NCBI RefSeq assembly: GCF_019578655.1
Contig: NC_063261.1
Span: forward strand, 21,391,626 to 21,455,625
DNA: 64,000 nucleotides
Reading direction: 5' to 3'
Source: Ricinus communis
Taxonomy: Eukaryota > Streptophyta > Magnoliopsida > Malpighiales > Euphorbiaceae
Position numbers and translations under genes: made by a program. How positions within the stretch are numbered: the stretch's first letter is position 1; each line of letters starts with the position of its first letter. The notes beneath the pieces were generated by a model. It did no database searches and had not been told where the DNA came from. It was given only the letters and a program-made list of their open reading frames with translations. Shown here one piece after another: positions 12,048 through 23,717 of this stretch.

Positions 12048-12689
12048 TCAAACACGAGAAGCAACAGCCGGAGCAGCGGCGGCGGCAGCCGAGGAGGCAG
12101 CGCCGCCGAGGAAGGAGAGAAATCCGGAATTGACGGGTTCTTGATCATCCAAAAAGAGATCTTCAGGAACCCTAAACGCACCATGTGCACAAACAATAGC
12201 TATTCCAATCATCAAAGCAGAGATCAAAAGCGAACCAACGCTAGTCAAAAACACAACAACGATGGTCAAAACGACCAAGGCACCAAGCGTTTCGCGGTCA
12301 GAGAAAGTTCTACCAAGAATCACCAAAGGCTGATCCGATGGTCGAAACAGATATAGAAAGAACCAACCTCCGAGAAGAAATATCAGAAGCAGGAGAGAGA
12401 AAGGATGAGATAATAACGAAAACGCGAGAACAATTGCGAGTAACGTTATGTAATTTACTTTAAAGTAAGTCGCGTTTTTACGGATCCTTGACACGGCTTC
12501 GGATAATGAGTCAGGTCGGGTCATCGCGGTTCGGTCTATTAGTTCGTACCATGGTCGGCGTTGAGAAAATCCCTGACGGATTGATGAGGAGAGACGTGAG
12601 ATGAATGCGCGGAATGCTGGTGTCGCTATTGGTGGTTGAGACTGCTGTTGTGTTTGCGGGTTTGAGATCGGGATCGTCGGAGCGGACAT
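12048..12689 (-). CDS. PRA1B: PRA1 family protein, B type (prenylated Rab acceptor)
   Basis: PRA1 proteins are small four-helix membrane proteins of the ER, Golgi and endosomes that bind prenylated Rab GTPases and affect vesicle traffic. The gene is a single exon, as is usual for plant PRA1 genes. I start at the ATG at 12689 (MSAPTIPISNPQ), which matches the usual beginning of PRA1.B proteins, giving 213 residues. An ATG 96 bases further upstream is in frame but adds an atypical leader. Seen in order: IATPAFRAFISRLS near 21-34, the PRA1 signature around SQRRPWYELIDR at 42-53, SRIRKNATYFKVNY at 67-80, paired hydrophobic segments near 81-115 and 136-168, and an acidic VPEDLFLDDQEP stretch near 174-185. 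An Ala-rich tail (about 197-211) ends the protein. Coding GC is clearly higher than in the flanks. Confidence 0.93.
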   Translation of the reverse strand: MSAPTIPISNPQTQQQSQPPIATPAFRAFISRLSSSIRQGFSQRRPWYELIDRTAMTRPDSLSEAVSRIRKNATYFKVNYITLLAIVLAFSLLSHPFSLLLLIFLLGGWFFLYLFRPSDQPLVILGRTFSDRETLGALVVLTIVVVFLTSVGSLLISALMIGIAIVCAHGAFRVPEDLFLDDQEPVNSGFLSFLGGAASSAAAAAAPAVASRV

Positions 12690-13536
12690 GGTGGCGGTGG
12701 TTGTGACGGCGGGCGCGTGGAGGTTTGGAGAGAGACGGAGAGAATATAGGAGATTGGCTGTTAAAAAGGACACAGATAATTGCATGTGTCTCTGCCGTTT
12801 TTATGGGGGAGCTTTTGATTTAAAATGGACGGTGCTGATCTGATGGTGTTTAATGATATTTTTAGCGTAACTTTCTAATTTTATTAAAGAAAAAAAAAAA
12901 AAAGGAAATTGGTTAATTGCTGTAAGTGTCGGTGGACTAGTGTCACGGTCACGGTCAATTTTATTTTTACTTTAAGATAATTCTAGACTTTATTCAAAAA
13001 TAAAAGGGATAATCCTAGACTTTGATTTTGATTATTTACTGGAGATAATCCTAGGTTTTAATTTCAAATTGTTGTTCTACTTGTACTCAAAATGTTTATT
13101 ATTTACAATATTTTATAATAAAAAAGAATAATGAGGTCATTATCCTTGAAATTAAGTCCCAAAATTACATAGAAATGCATGGGTCTCCAAATACATTAAA
13201 CCCATGGGCCCTCAAATACATAGCAATTTAATTAAAAGAAGAGCCCATTTTCAGGACTAATCTGTAAAAACAACCATCACCTCAAGCCTAAAACTCAGTT
13301 TGATTTGGGCCAAGCCTATTTGATACTTATTTTGGTTTTCATGCAATTTATTGAATATTCTAATGTCAAAAATAAAAAAAAAAGAAAAAGAAAAAGAAAA
13401 CATACATATGTAAAGTTTAACTTATTAATAGTATAGTGGTCCACAAGGTTGTCTGGTTTTGAGTTTCAGACCAAAGTCAATTAATAATCTAAATAGAGAT
13501 TAGAGCAAATATTAGCTATCTAATTATTAATTATTA
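12690..13536. other. PRA1 promoter and AT-rich flank
   Basis: The first 100 bases are the PRA1 5' UTR or leader. A poly-A run (about 12889-12903) and a purine-rich AAAGAAAAAG repeat (about 13372-13399) follow. No gene is recognised. Confidence 0.5.
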
Positions 13537-13837
13537 CTTTTTCAATTTCATACTTGTTCATGTCTTTTAGTATTTTACTTGAATTAAATTAATAGGTTTA
13601 GTTAGAGGAAAAAATAACTAAATTATTAAATTACTCTATTTTTAAAATTTATTACATCCTTCTATAGCTTATAAAATTTTATAAAATAAATTATAAATAA
13701 GGTGAATACAAGGATAAAATAAGCAACAAAAAAATAAGCAACAAAAGAGTTTAGTACTATATTAGATATATAAAAATGATAAATAATTAAAACTTTTTAT
13801 TTGAGAAAAAAAATCAATTAGTATGAAATTGAAGAAG
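13537..13837. mobile_element. Stowaway-like MITE (Tc1/mariner type)
   Basis: The left end CTTTTTCAATTTCATAC (13537-13553) and the right end GTATGAAATTGAAGAAG (13821-13837) are inverted copies with one mismatch over 17 bases. Both ends abut a TA (13535-13536 and 13838-13839), which is the target-site duplication of Stowaway elements. The interior is AT-rich and non-coding, and the length of 301 bases is typical. The subterminal wording (CAATTTCATACTAATTG on the minus strand) resembles known plant Stowaway families. It is a non-autonomous insertion between PRA1 and IMK2. Confidence 0.78.
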
Positions 13838-14205
13838 TATCCCTTATGCTTTATAAAAATTTATTTAAATTATTGAATGAAAATAATTTCAATAAATAAT
13901 TTTTGAAAATAGCAAAATGATTCAAAATTTAAACTAGGATGATCGAAACTCTATATCGGTTTGAAACGCTGGTTCATAATTTGCTCAATTAATAAATTGT
14001 GTATGATTGATTTATAGATTATGTACTTAATCACTTAGGATTTAAAAGTCCTAAGGCAATTTATTATTTCAGTTTAGTATGATATTATAAATGGTTTGAA
14101 TTATATAAACAAATTAATTTATTTTAAAAGTAATAATTGATAATTTGTGAACATTTGTTACGATATCTATGTTGTTAAAAGTTAAAAAGTCCTGTATCAG
14201 TTTTC

Positions 14206-14600
14206 TAATGTAGAGTTTATATATTAAACATGTTGAGATTATCAACTCCAATGCGATTCATGGCTCAAACCGCTCCTTTACTCAGGTTTACCTCAATCAA
14301 GAAAAGGGTTCACTCACCACTCCAGTCTCATTGTTTCAGGAACTTGAATCTGCCAAGTTTTCTTTTGAGGATCAGATGCCCAACCCAGCAAGAACATCTT
14401 CGTACATTAGGGATATTGCAGTAATGAATACCCACAGAACAGAAGAACCTGGAAAATGGACCACTCCAAATACAACCTGACGATGACGACATTTTAATTT
14501 ATTTTTCTTGCAAGTTCTTTTAACGCAACAGTCCCTTTTGCATAAAGCCCTGGAAAAGGCCCCTTTCCAAGAAGGAAGTGCTTTACATCATCAAATGGTA
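14206..14600 (+). pseudogene. Coding-like remnant of unknown identity
   Basis: One plus-strand frame stays open from about 14222 to TGA 14477-14479. Its composition is balanced and protein-like (for example NRSFTQVYLNQEKGSLTTP and QMPNPARTSSYIRDIAV). It lacks an upstream ATG in a good context. Just downstream, near 14517-14597, another open segment reads QQSLLHKALEKAPFQEG. The GC content of both blocks is well above the surroundings. I do not recognise the family. It may be a fragment of a duplicated gene or of a transposon-captured exon. Confidence 0.3.
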
Positions 14601-15735
14601 AAGTTCAATCTCTTATGTGGGCACCTGCACACATCCATGCAAAAAGTTTTTAAAATTGGAGACCTTACAAGATTCAATCCAACGGTTTGAATTGAGCAAG
14701 AACCCTCCCCCCACTCCTCAATCCCACATTTCCTGTCAGGAACTTTGTGCTCCACCTGCAAAAAAGACAAAGACATATCATCATATCCTCGTATAAATAA
14801 CTAAATGGGAAATCCCCGAAAAGACCAAGCTCTTTTGTCTTCATTGCCACCGAAATATAAATGTACAGGGAGGGTATCATGGTCTTTTGGAAGCAGTTCA
14901 TGTGATCCTGCATTGCTTAATTTATGTTTTGTTCTCTTGTTGGATGAGTGGAGAGAATTGAAAGATAGTCGTTAGAGGCGCGGTTGAAGCAATAAAAGAA
15001 CAGATTATATAACTCATGAATATGTATTCAATGTATGAATTAAAATACGAGATAATAATAAATACTGGCACACTTGATCTATTTTTCATATTTATCTTAC
15101 TATTTTTAAAAATAATATATTTTTTATTTTTTTCTAATAAAGACATTATATTTAAATTTTTTCTTTTAAATGAAATCTCGACAGCTACTGAATAGCCTAC
15201 GTTCTATTATTTCGTAAAAAAAAACTAACATTTTATATTACATAGTGAAATTAAAATCTAATATTTGTATATTATAAAATATTTTAATTTTTAATAGAAA
15301 TTGTATGTCAATTTTTTAGATAAAGTTGGTACGGTTAACCTAAAATATGATTAACTGAATAACTGCTCTTTGAATCAGGTAAGAATATGAGGGTAAAAAC
15401 TAAAAGTATTATTTTAAAAAAGTAGTGATAAAAGTGCATAATAAAATAAACTGAAGGGAGGGTTCTTTATAGTTATCCATTGAAATCAGAGATTTATGAA
15501 TGAATGAATATGAAAAAAAAAAAAAACTAGCCGTTAGACTCTGTGCAAGTTATTGCCTTGTACTGACATCTTTGTCTCCAATTTTCTCTCTCCCAATACC
15601 AAAGATTCTTTCTTTTATCTCTTCATCTCCCCATGGTTCACCCTACAAAACCTAACCCACTAGTGATCTTAGCTCCTGTTTCATTGTTTTGTTTCTTCTT
15701 CTTTTTCTTTTTTCTTCTTGTTTAACCATTTCTTG
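14601..15735. other. IMK2 promoter and 5' flank
   Basis: No gene seen. The right end is pyrimidine-rich, as in a plant 5' UTR (about 15565-15720, many CTT and TTC runs), and leads into the IMK2 start. The middle (about 15080-15470) is AT-rich. Confidence 0.5.
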
Positions 15736-18142
15736 ATGATGTTTGGCAATTCTTGCAAACACCCTTTTCAAAGTCTTGCATGTTGGTGTTGTATTTCTAA
15801 TAAAAAGAAAGAGAAATGGAAGTTTGAGCTACCCTTTTTTCTCTGTACTCATATTTTCTTGTTTCTTCAGCTTCTCATTTTTGTAATTCAACCTGTTTCA
15901 AGCCAAGTTTGGGATGGTGTTGTTGTAACTCAAGCTGATTTTCAAGCATTGCAAGCTTTCAAAGCAGAGTTAGTCGACACAAAAGGGTTCTTAAAGAGCT
16001 GGAATGATAGTGGTTATGGCGCTTGTTCTGGTGGCTGGGTTGGAATCAAATGTGCTCAAGGTCAGGTTATTGTAATTCAGCTTCCATGGAAAGGATTAGG
16101 AGGCAAAATTACTGATAAAATTGGTCAGCTTCAAGGTCTTAGAAAGCTTAGCCTTCATGACAATATCATTGGCGGTTCAATCCCTAAAACTTTAGGGATT
16201 CTTCCTAATCTTAGAGGCGTTCAATTATTCAATAATCGATTTTCAGGTTCTATCCCTTCTTCTTTAGGTTCTTGTCTTTTGCTTCAAACTTTAGACCTTG
16301 GTAATAACTCTCTTACTGGAATTATTCCTGATAGCCTTGCAAATGCTACCAAGCTTTTTAGACTTAATGTAAGTTATAATTCATTGTCAGGTCCACTTCC
16401 TGTTAGGCTCTCTCCTTCTCTCATTTACTTAGATATTTCTAATAATGCCATTAATGGAAGCTTGCCTACTGGTCTTTCCAATTTATCTGCACTTGTTCTG
16501 TTGAATCTTGAGAACAACGATCTTGACAATCAAATCCCAGAAGTTCTTGGCGGATTGCATAACCTCTCTTCTCTTAATTTGAATAGAAACAAACTTAGTG
16601 GTCATATTCCTGGAACATTAGGAAATGTGTCTACACTTACCCAACTTGATTTATCGCAAAATGAGCTCAGTGGAGAAATTCCTGATTCTTTAGCCAATCT
16701 ACACAGTCTTGTATCTTTCAATGTTTCTTACAATAACCTTTCTGGTCCTGTTCCTGTTCCACTTTCCCAAAAGTTCAATTCAAGCTCTTTCGCTGGTAAT
16801 ATTCAATTATGTGGGTTTAGTGGCGCAGCTCCATGTCCATCTCAAGAGCCTTCAGGTCCAGCTCCACCACCAGAGATGCCAAGAAAGCATCATCGAAAAC
16901 TGAGTACTAAAGACATAATTCTTATTGCAGCTGGAGCACTTCTTATTGTGCTAATTATACTTTGCTTGATTCTGCTTTGTTGCTTGATAAGGAAAAAAGC
17001 TGGATCAAAATCCAAGAATGGCGAAGCTGCATCAAGGGCTGCTGCGGCAGCAGCAAGAGTCGTAAAAGGCGCTCCGCCTGTTGCTGGGGAAGTTGAATCT
17101 GGTGGAGAAGTTGGAGGGAAACTAGTCCATTTTGATGGGCCTTTAGCCTTTACAGCTGATGATCTTTTGTGTGCAACTGCTGAAATTATGGGAAAGAGTA
17201 CTTATGGAACAGTGTATAAGGCCACATTAGAAGATGGGAATCAAGTTGCAGTGAAAAGATTAAGAGAAAAGATCACCAAAGGCCAAAGAGAATTTGAAAA
17301 TGAGGTTAATGCGCTTGGTAAAATCAGGCACCCAAATCTTTTAGCTTTGAGAGCTTACTATTTAGGACCTAAAGGAGAGAAACTTCTTGTTTTTGACTAC
17401 ATGTCTAAAGGAAGTCTTGCAACTTTCCTCCATGGTAAGCAAGAAAATAGAAACTTCTTAACTTGGTTGATTCATTAAATATTTATTATCAGCTAGTGAC
17501 ATGATGTGCCTTATTGCAGCTAGAGGACCTGATACACCGGTTGATTGGCCAACGAGAATGAAGATAGCACAAGGCATGGCTCGGGGATTGTTCTATCTTC
17601 ATAATCATGAGAATATCATACATGGAAACCTTACATCAAGCAACGTCTTACTTGATGAGAATGCAAATGCTAGAATTGCAGATTATGGGTTATCCAGGCT
17701 AATGACAGCTGCTGCCAATACTAATGTAATTGCAACTGCAGGTGCATTAGGCTATCGAGCACCAGAGCTTTCCAAGCTTAAGAAAGCAAACACGAAAACA
17801 GATGTTTACAGCCTTGGTGTGATCATATTGGAAATTCTTACAGGAAAATCTCCTGGTGAAGCAATGAATGGAGTTGATTTGCCTCAATGGGTTGCTTCTA
17901 TTGTGAAAGAAGAATGGACTAATGAGGTTTTCGACTTGGAACTGATGAAGGATGCATCTACAATTGGTGATGAATTGCTTAACACATTGAAACTAGCTTT
18001 GCATTGTGTCGATCCTTCACCTTCAGCACGACCAGAAGTTCAACAAGTCCTTCAGCAATTAGAAGAGATTAGATCAGAAACTGCTGCCAGTTCCGGGCCT
18101 TCTGGAGATGATGGTGCAGGAGTTCCCTCAACAAGTGATTAA
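15736..18142 (+). CDS. IMK2: IMK2-like LRR receptor-like kinase, probable pseudokinase
   Basis: IMK2 (inflorescence meristem receptor-like kinase 2) belongs to LRR subfamily III. Two exons, 15736-17434 and 17520-18142, join through a split Ala codon ([12 protein letters not shown]) and give 773 residues. Features in order: a hydrophobic signal segment near 32-53, an N-terminal LRR cap ([20 protein letters not shown]), about ten LRRs (roughly 100-345), a transmembrane helix near 392-417, and a kinase-like domain near 475-760. The VAVK lysine is present at 507. HRD is replaced by HGN (601-603) and DFG by DYG (621-623), so the catalytic base Asp is missing. This agrees with IMK2 orthologs annotated as probably inactive. 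The 30-residue basic, Cys-rich stretch before the signal segment is unusual. No other Met lies between it and the LRR cap. Confidence 0.92.
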
Positions 18143-19892
18143 GGAAGCAATTTAATTAGTATTTTGTGGTGGCAGAGAGATTAGGCAATAGATTATTAGA
18201 GTAAGATTCTTTCATTCTTAAGTGTTGGTTTTTTTTCGAGTGTCAAATGTCATGATGTCTGTAAATACACCTTTGTTTCAATCTATTCAAGATTATTTTT
18301 GTTCTCAATCTAGTACATAGTTTGATTATTGCATTATTGCATTATAATGCATTTTTCATCTGATGCATCAGTAACTCACTACTACAGCTATAAGACTGAA
18401 TTCCTGGCCTCTAGTCCTTTATCAAGACCCTTTTTTTCTCTCTGGCAAAAAAGGGTGATTTCAGCTTTTCACTTAACTAGATTGCAGGTGTCAATTTGAA
18501 ATGAAACAATCATTCATGAAAAAAGCAACTCTACTTCCAAAAGCCAGAGTCATCTAAAGTTGCTCTTCACCTTACCTTGACATCAATCATAATACTCTCA
18601 TTTCAGGACACTGTCATTAAAGAACCCAAGAAGTTGGATTGGAAAAGGAACTATCACAAAAAAATTTCACCCAACACCTGAGGTTTTAAAGTACAAAAGA
18701 AACACCAATCTTTAACCATAAATCATGAAGCTAGAGGATTGCAATTTACAGCATTGCTTTTTTTCTTCTCCTCATCAGCAAAAGACTTGGAATCAATTTC
18801 CTTTGGAAATTGGCTTATATAACTGACCTAAATAATAGTCACAGAGACGGTACTTTCTGATACAGTAACAATTTTCAGATATCTTTTTCAATGAAATCAC
18901 ATGGAATAGTCTGTAAATGAAATAAGATTTTTTTCTTCCAATAGCAGAGTCTCTTGTTCATTCTACCACTCCCATAACCCCAGAAGACTATTACTTAACA
19001 TAGATCTATGTATTTTATAAAGCAAAATTTATGTATTAGTAATTGAAAACAAATTGTAGGACTGGAACATTCATACTGTTGTTATTGAGTCATTTGGTGT
19101 CATGGTTGGTTTCCCTACTGATGCTATGGGCTCAGTATCCAAGCTGAATGAATTTCCAGGTTATTTCAATGAATTATTAAAAAATCAGAAAGCAAATTGA
19201 TAGCGAATGGGAAGACTTTCCTATCATTTTTACTAGAAAAAAAGACAACCAAAATTTCTGTCAAATGTCAATTATGGATTTCCGTTTCCTCTTTTGACAT
19301 CATTCAGAGAATTATTGATAATTATTTTGTTGTGAAAGTGCATAATTTATCCTATCCAACCAGAAGCTCTAGTCCTGCAGGAAGCTATTCCTATGCTGGG
19401 CCTAGAAAATTCAATTGTATCAAATTGATTATAATCAATGGGAGTTTTTCTGCAATGAAGATAATATTAATAACAATAACAAAAAAAAAGAAAAAAGAAT
19501 AGTATGATAAAAGAAGATGGCCTGAATTATCCTTTTTCCAAAATTAAGAGCTGGTGCTCAAATTTTATGAAGAAAGGATCTGATACCAATAATGAAAAGG
19601 TTCCTTAGATTTGAAGTTACAGAATGGGAGCATTCTTGGGAAAGTTGGTAAGATGCTGAAGGTAAAAAGGGAGGATATTGCCTCTGTCCTCTGTCCTTCG
19701 TAGTCCAACACCTATTGGAAAATGAAAGCTTGAATTTCCCCGCATCCCTCTGGATATGGCAACTATGCTTTACTTTGATGTTTCTTGCAAGAGTTATTTT
19801 TCTTTTTTCCTTGACGCTCTACCGCTGAATTATATATTTTCCTTTGTTCCGTCGAGAAAGTTAACTGACTAATTCACCAAAGTAAATTGATT

Positions 19893-20170
19893 TTCAACTC
19901 AACATATGAGTATCTGATTCAATTCACTTCTCTGAATCGGTCTAAGTACGGGCACTCATACTTTATGTGTCTATTGAATTATCTTTGACAAATTGGATAA
20001 TGCATCTAAACTGTTTTTTATTTTTTAGTTTTTTTGGCATCAATTTGAATAAAATCCTAAATTAAAATAATTTTTTTTTATGAATTTTTTTTCTCGATTC
20101 AGCTTATGAATATTTTATTAATTTACTTATTTGAATCGGTTTAAATATGACACTTTGATGTGTTTAAATT
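19893..20170. repeat. Degenerate direct duplication, about 200 bases apart
   Basis: A segment near 19893-19975 (CTCAACATATGAGTATCTG, then TCTGAATCGGTCTAAGTA) reappears in a mutated form near 20095-20172 (ATTCAGCTTATGAATATTTT, then TTTGAATCGGTTTAAATA, then TGATGTGTTTA). The shared order of short blocks suggests an old tandem duplication or the two degraded ends of an element. Confidence 0.4.
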
Positions 20171-21130
20171 AGTACTCGTAAGTGTACGAATTAATTGATA
20201 GTATGAACAAGTTCATCACGAGATTGATCTCACAAGAAATTGTAGATATTATAAAGACAAACTATCACACAAAATATTAAAAATAAATCTAAACACTCTA
20301 AGCCAATGCTTTGAGAATGATCTTAAGATTTATAAAATAAATTAAATAACTAGAATGATTAATGTAAATTATATGATAAAATAGCATTTAGTCTAACTTA
20401 TACTTAGTAATTTCCTTATTTTTTTTAAGTCCAAATCTAATGAATGAGATAGTGATGTGCCTTTTTGCTAAATCACTCAAACTAATGATGCAACCTAGGT
20501 TTCTTATACCAACATAGATTAAAATAAAGATGATGTTTCTAATACTTTTAACCTAAAGATTTTCATAACAAATATTACTACTAAATTGATACGATGGTCA
20601 ATCAATAATAATAGATGAAACTAATACATATATGAAGATAAAGAAATCTTTCATTCAACTCATAATATATAAGGTTCATACATAAGTAAAAAGCCAAACT
20701 AAACACTTATGGAACTTAGCCTGACATACTTAATCTAATGTTCGTTGTAATTAAATAGAAAGACATAAGATACAAAGGACATAAAATTAAAACTATCTCA
20801 GAATGCAAAGACCCTTCAAGGAATGAAGAAGATTGATCATCTCTCTTAATGTCTTCAAAAAGCTTCTTTAATTATTGAAAGAATAATACAACAAAACTAA
20901 CTAGATGTAGAAAATGATGAACTGTAAGAATTCCTGTAGAGAGAATAGTAGAAGTCTGTTCTCACAGATAAAATAGTAGTAGAAACCTCATTTGTTTAAT
21001 TAACCTCTACTTCTTATATAGATTTCATTTTTAGAATATTTCTCTCAGCACATAACTACTATAATTATCTTTTACTCTCCTAAATAAAATAAACAATTTA
21101 AAAAATAATTATCCGTTAATTATATCATAA
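20165..21130. repeat. Probable degenerate dispersed repeat
   Basis: The stretch opens with CGTAAGTGTACGAATTAATT, followed by TCACGAGATTGATCTCACAA. These words resemble a dispersed non-coding repeat seen in many dicot genomes, which has a GTGTACGAA-like start followed by a CGAT-CCCACA-like phrase. No terminal repeats or coding frames are visible. The call rests on recognition of those two words, so it is tentative. Confidence 0.3.
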
Positions 21131-23692
21131 CTAATTAATTTTTTTTTTAGGCGTTGACAAATTCTGTTAGGCCGGCATTATTAATAACCCACATGTCTTA
21201 TTTCCAAGCCTTTTACAGTTGCAGTCCATTTAAAGTTTCTCCTCTTTGACTATTATTTCTTGAATTTAGACTAGAAAACTAAAATGAGATAGAAATACAT
21301 ATTTTCACCATATTATATATAGAAATATATCATTAAAGCTTTAAAATACTCTTAAATATCTATATATAATTTGGAGGGATCACACTCATGCGAAATGCGA
21401 AGTAATGATAATCAAATTTGAGCGACGGTTTTTTTTTTTTTTTTTTACATTAGTCTTGAAAACTAAGTTGGTACTATTAATACTTTTTCTTGAATAATTC
21501 AATTTAAATTAAAATATATTAAAGTCTCTATTTTTTCATTTCTTAATTACTTTATTTATAAGATTAAAGCAATCAAAAAAATAATATTATTTTAGTATCC
21601 TATTTTGCAAAGTTGAGATATGATTTTTATTTTAAAATATCATCAAGATTGCATTCAAGATTAAATTATGAGTAAAATTCTTATCATACAATCATTTCAA
21701 CCCTCAAAATCTTCTTTTCTAAAGTTATTAATATCAAAATAATAATCCATTTCCAGCCCTTGTTTCACTTTTGAAAAAATTTATATTATATTAAGAGATT
21801 GAATCCTAATTAACAGGATAAGAGAGTTACTTCCACTTTTTAATTGGACTAACTCTTGCACATTCCCTTTAAACCTATGATATGAAACTAGTCAATTGAC
21901 TAAAATTATAGACATGATTGGTCCGACTAGCTGCTCTAATGTGGTTTTTACGCGTTATTAAGCAACTTTTCAAGAGTTAAAATATAGTAAAAAAGTATGT
22001 TATAATTTAAAAATTAACATTAATATGAATTATGGGTGAATTATAATTTGGGTAGCAAGGAGTCGTAGACAATATTATTTCATGGTTGAAAATAGAACCC
22101 TTTTATATTAAGAGTGGACTCTATGAGAGTGACCTTTGGATCCGATTGAAATGGGTGCCATTAACATGTATCAAATTTGGACCTTTCCATAACTACCTTA
22201 TGAAAATGGAAAACTCAAGAAGGTGACTAACCATATTGGAATAATCAAGAAAATGGTAACGAATAAGTTCTTATAAAGACATTGCACCAGAAATCTTTGA
22301 CAAACAACATTTCCGAACTTCAATCAAGTCTTTCTAATTGTTCTCTTTTATAGTCTATTTATGAAATTCAGGCGTATTATGTTCAAAATAATTGAATAAT
22401 GTAATAAATGTTATAAAATAAAAAATAATAGTAGAGAAAAACAAAAAAGAAAGTAGAAAAAGAATAATTTTGGTATCGTTTAATTGATTATAATAATAGA
22501 CGTCTAAAATTATCAAAATACTTTAGTATTATCATTAACATATCGGTGTTTTTATTATCTAAATATAAAACTTTTAAATATATTTTCATTCATTTAATTC
22601 GACGTAATACACTGAAAATGACTAAGTCATGCACTTACTTGTAACGACTCTGTATTGTACTTGATTGATTTTTTTTTTTTTAAAGAATTATTTTCTTAAG
22701 ATATGTCAAAAAGTCAATAACAAACTAACCCACTTGAATATTAGTTGTTCTTTCGTTTTTGTTCACCTATCTAAGTGCTTGTATCTCAATTCCTTTTCTC
22801 TCTTTCACTCTTTATAGATGCTTCTATTCCAAGAGACTTTTAATTTTGCTTTGATTTTCTTAACTTGTGACATTTATTTGGGGATTGCTTTCAAGTGAAC
22901 CCATTGAGTTATTTTTAGTTGTTTGAAATTAACCAAGTTGTTCTTTACTTAATTTTGATAATTTTATTTTTGAACTGGATTAATTTTAATAATTTAAAGT
23001 ATCAATTTCTGCATGGGAATGAAATAATATTGTCTGTGCTTTTTGTTTCTTTTATCATTTCTTTTTGTTTGTGCAAGTGATTCACTTTGCAGTATTCAAT
23101 TGCCAAAACAAAATTTGGATTTATAAACTATTTTAAATATATAGAACATGATTGTATATAATTAATTTTCATTAAAATATATGAAATAATGCCATTAATT
23201 AAATAAAGAATGCAAAGTACCACTGATACTATTATTCCCATTCATTAAAAAAAAAAAGGAGAAAATAATGGCTCCTCTTTATTATGTCCAATTTTATGTT
23301 TTGGGTATCAGTCCAGACATCATAAAGATGCCATGTTCGAAAGTTTGAATCCTCATTGCAATTAATTTAATTGTAGGTAATTATAATTAGGGATAAAAAT
23401 GAAGAAAATAGTTTAAAGTTGTATACTTATGCACTTTAAATCATGTGATTTGCTTGACCTATTATGCTTTATGCATAATATTTTTTAAAACTTAGTGCCT
23501 TAACCAACTAATATCACTAATTTAAAATTTATTTTAAATTTTATACTTTAGTTTAACTCAACATATTTTGAAAGTAATATTCTTCAAATAAATTTAATAA
23601 TTATACTAATGAAATTCCACGTTCTATAAATACTGCATCATAAAATTGATGATATTATTTATTTTGAATATAATGCTAGAAAAAGAAATAAA

Positions 23693-23717
23693 AGAATATA
23701 TATATATATATATATAT
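23693..23717. repeat. AT dinucleotide microsatellite
   Basis: An uninterrupted run of about twelve AT/TA units lies in the gene-free region. It is the clearest simple-sequence repeat in the window. Confidence 0.9.

Noticed and set aside
12141..12356. Plus-strand open frame opposite PRA1
   Set aside because: Antisense shadow of a strong PRA1 match.
23290..23390. GCCATGTTCGAAAGTTTGAATCC looks like a tRNA T-loop
   Set aside because: No acceptor, D or anticodon stem can be paired around it; it looks like repeat wording.
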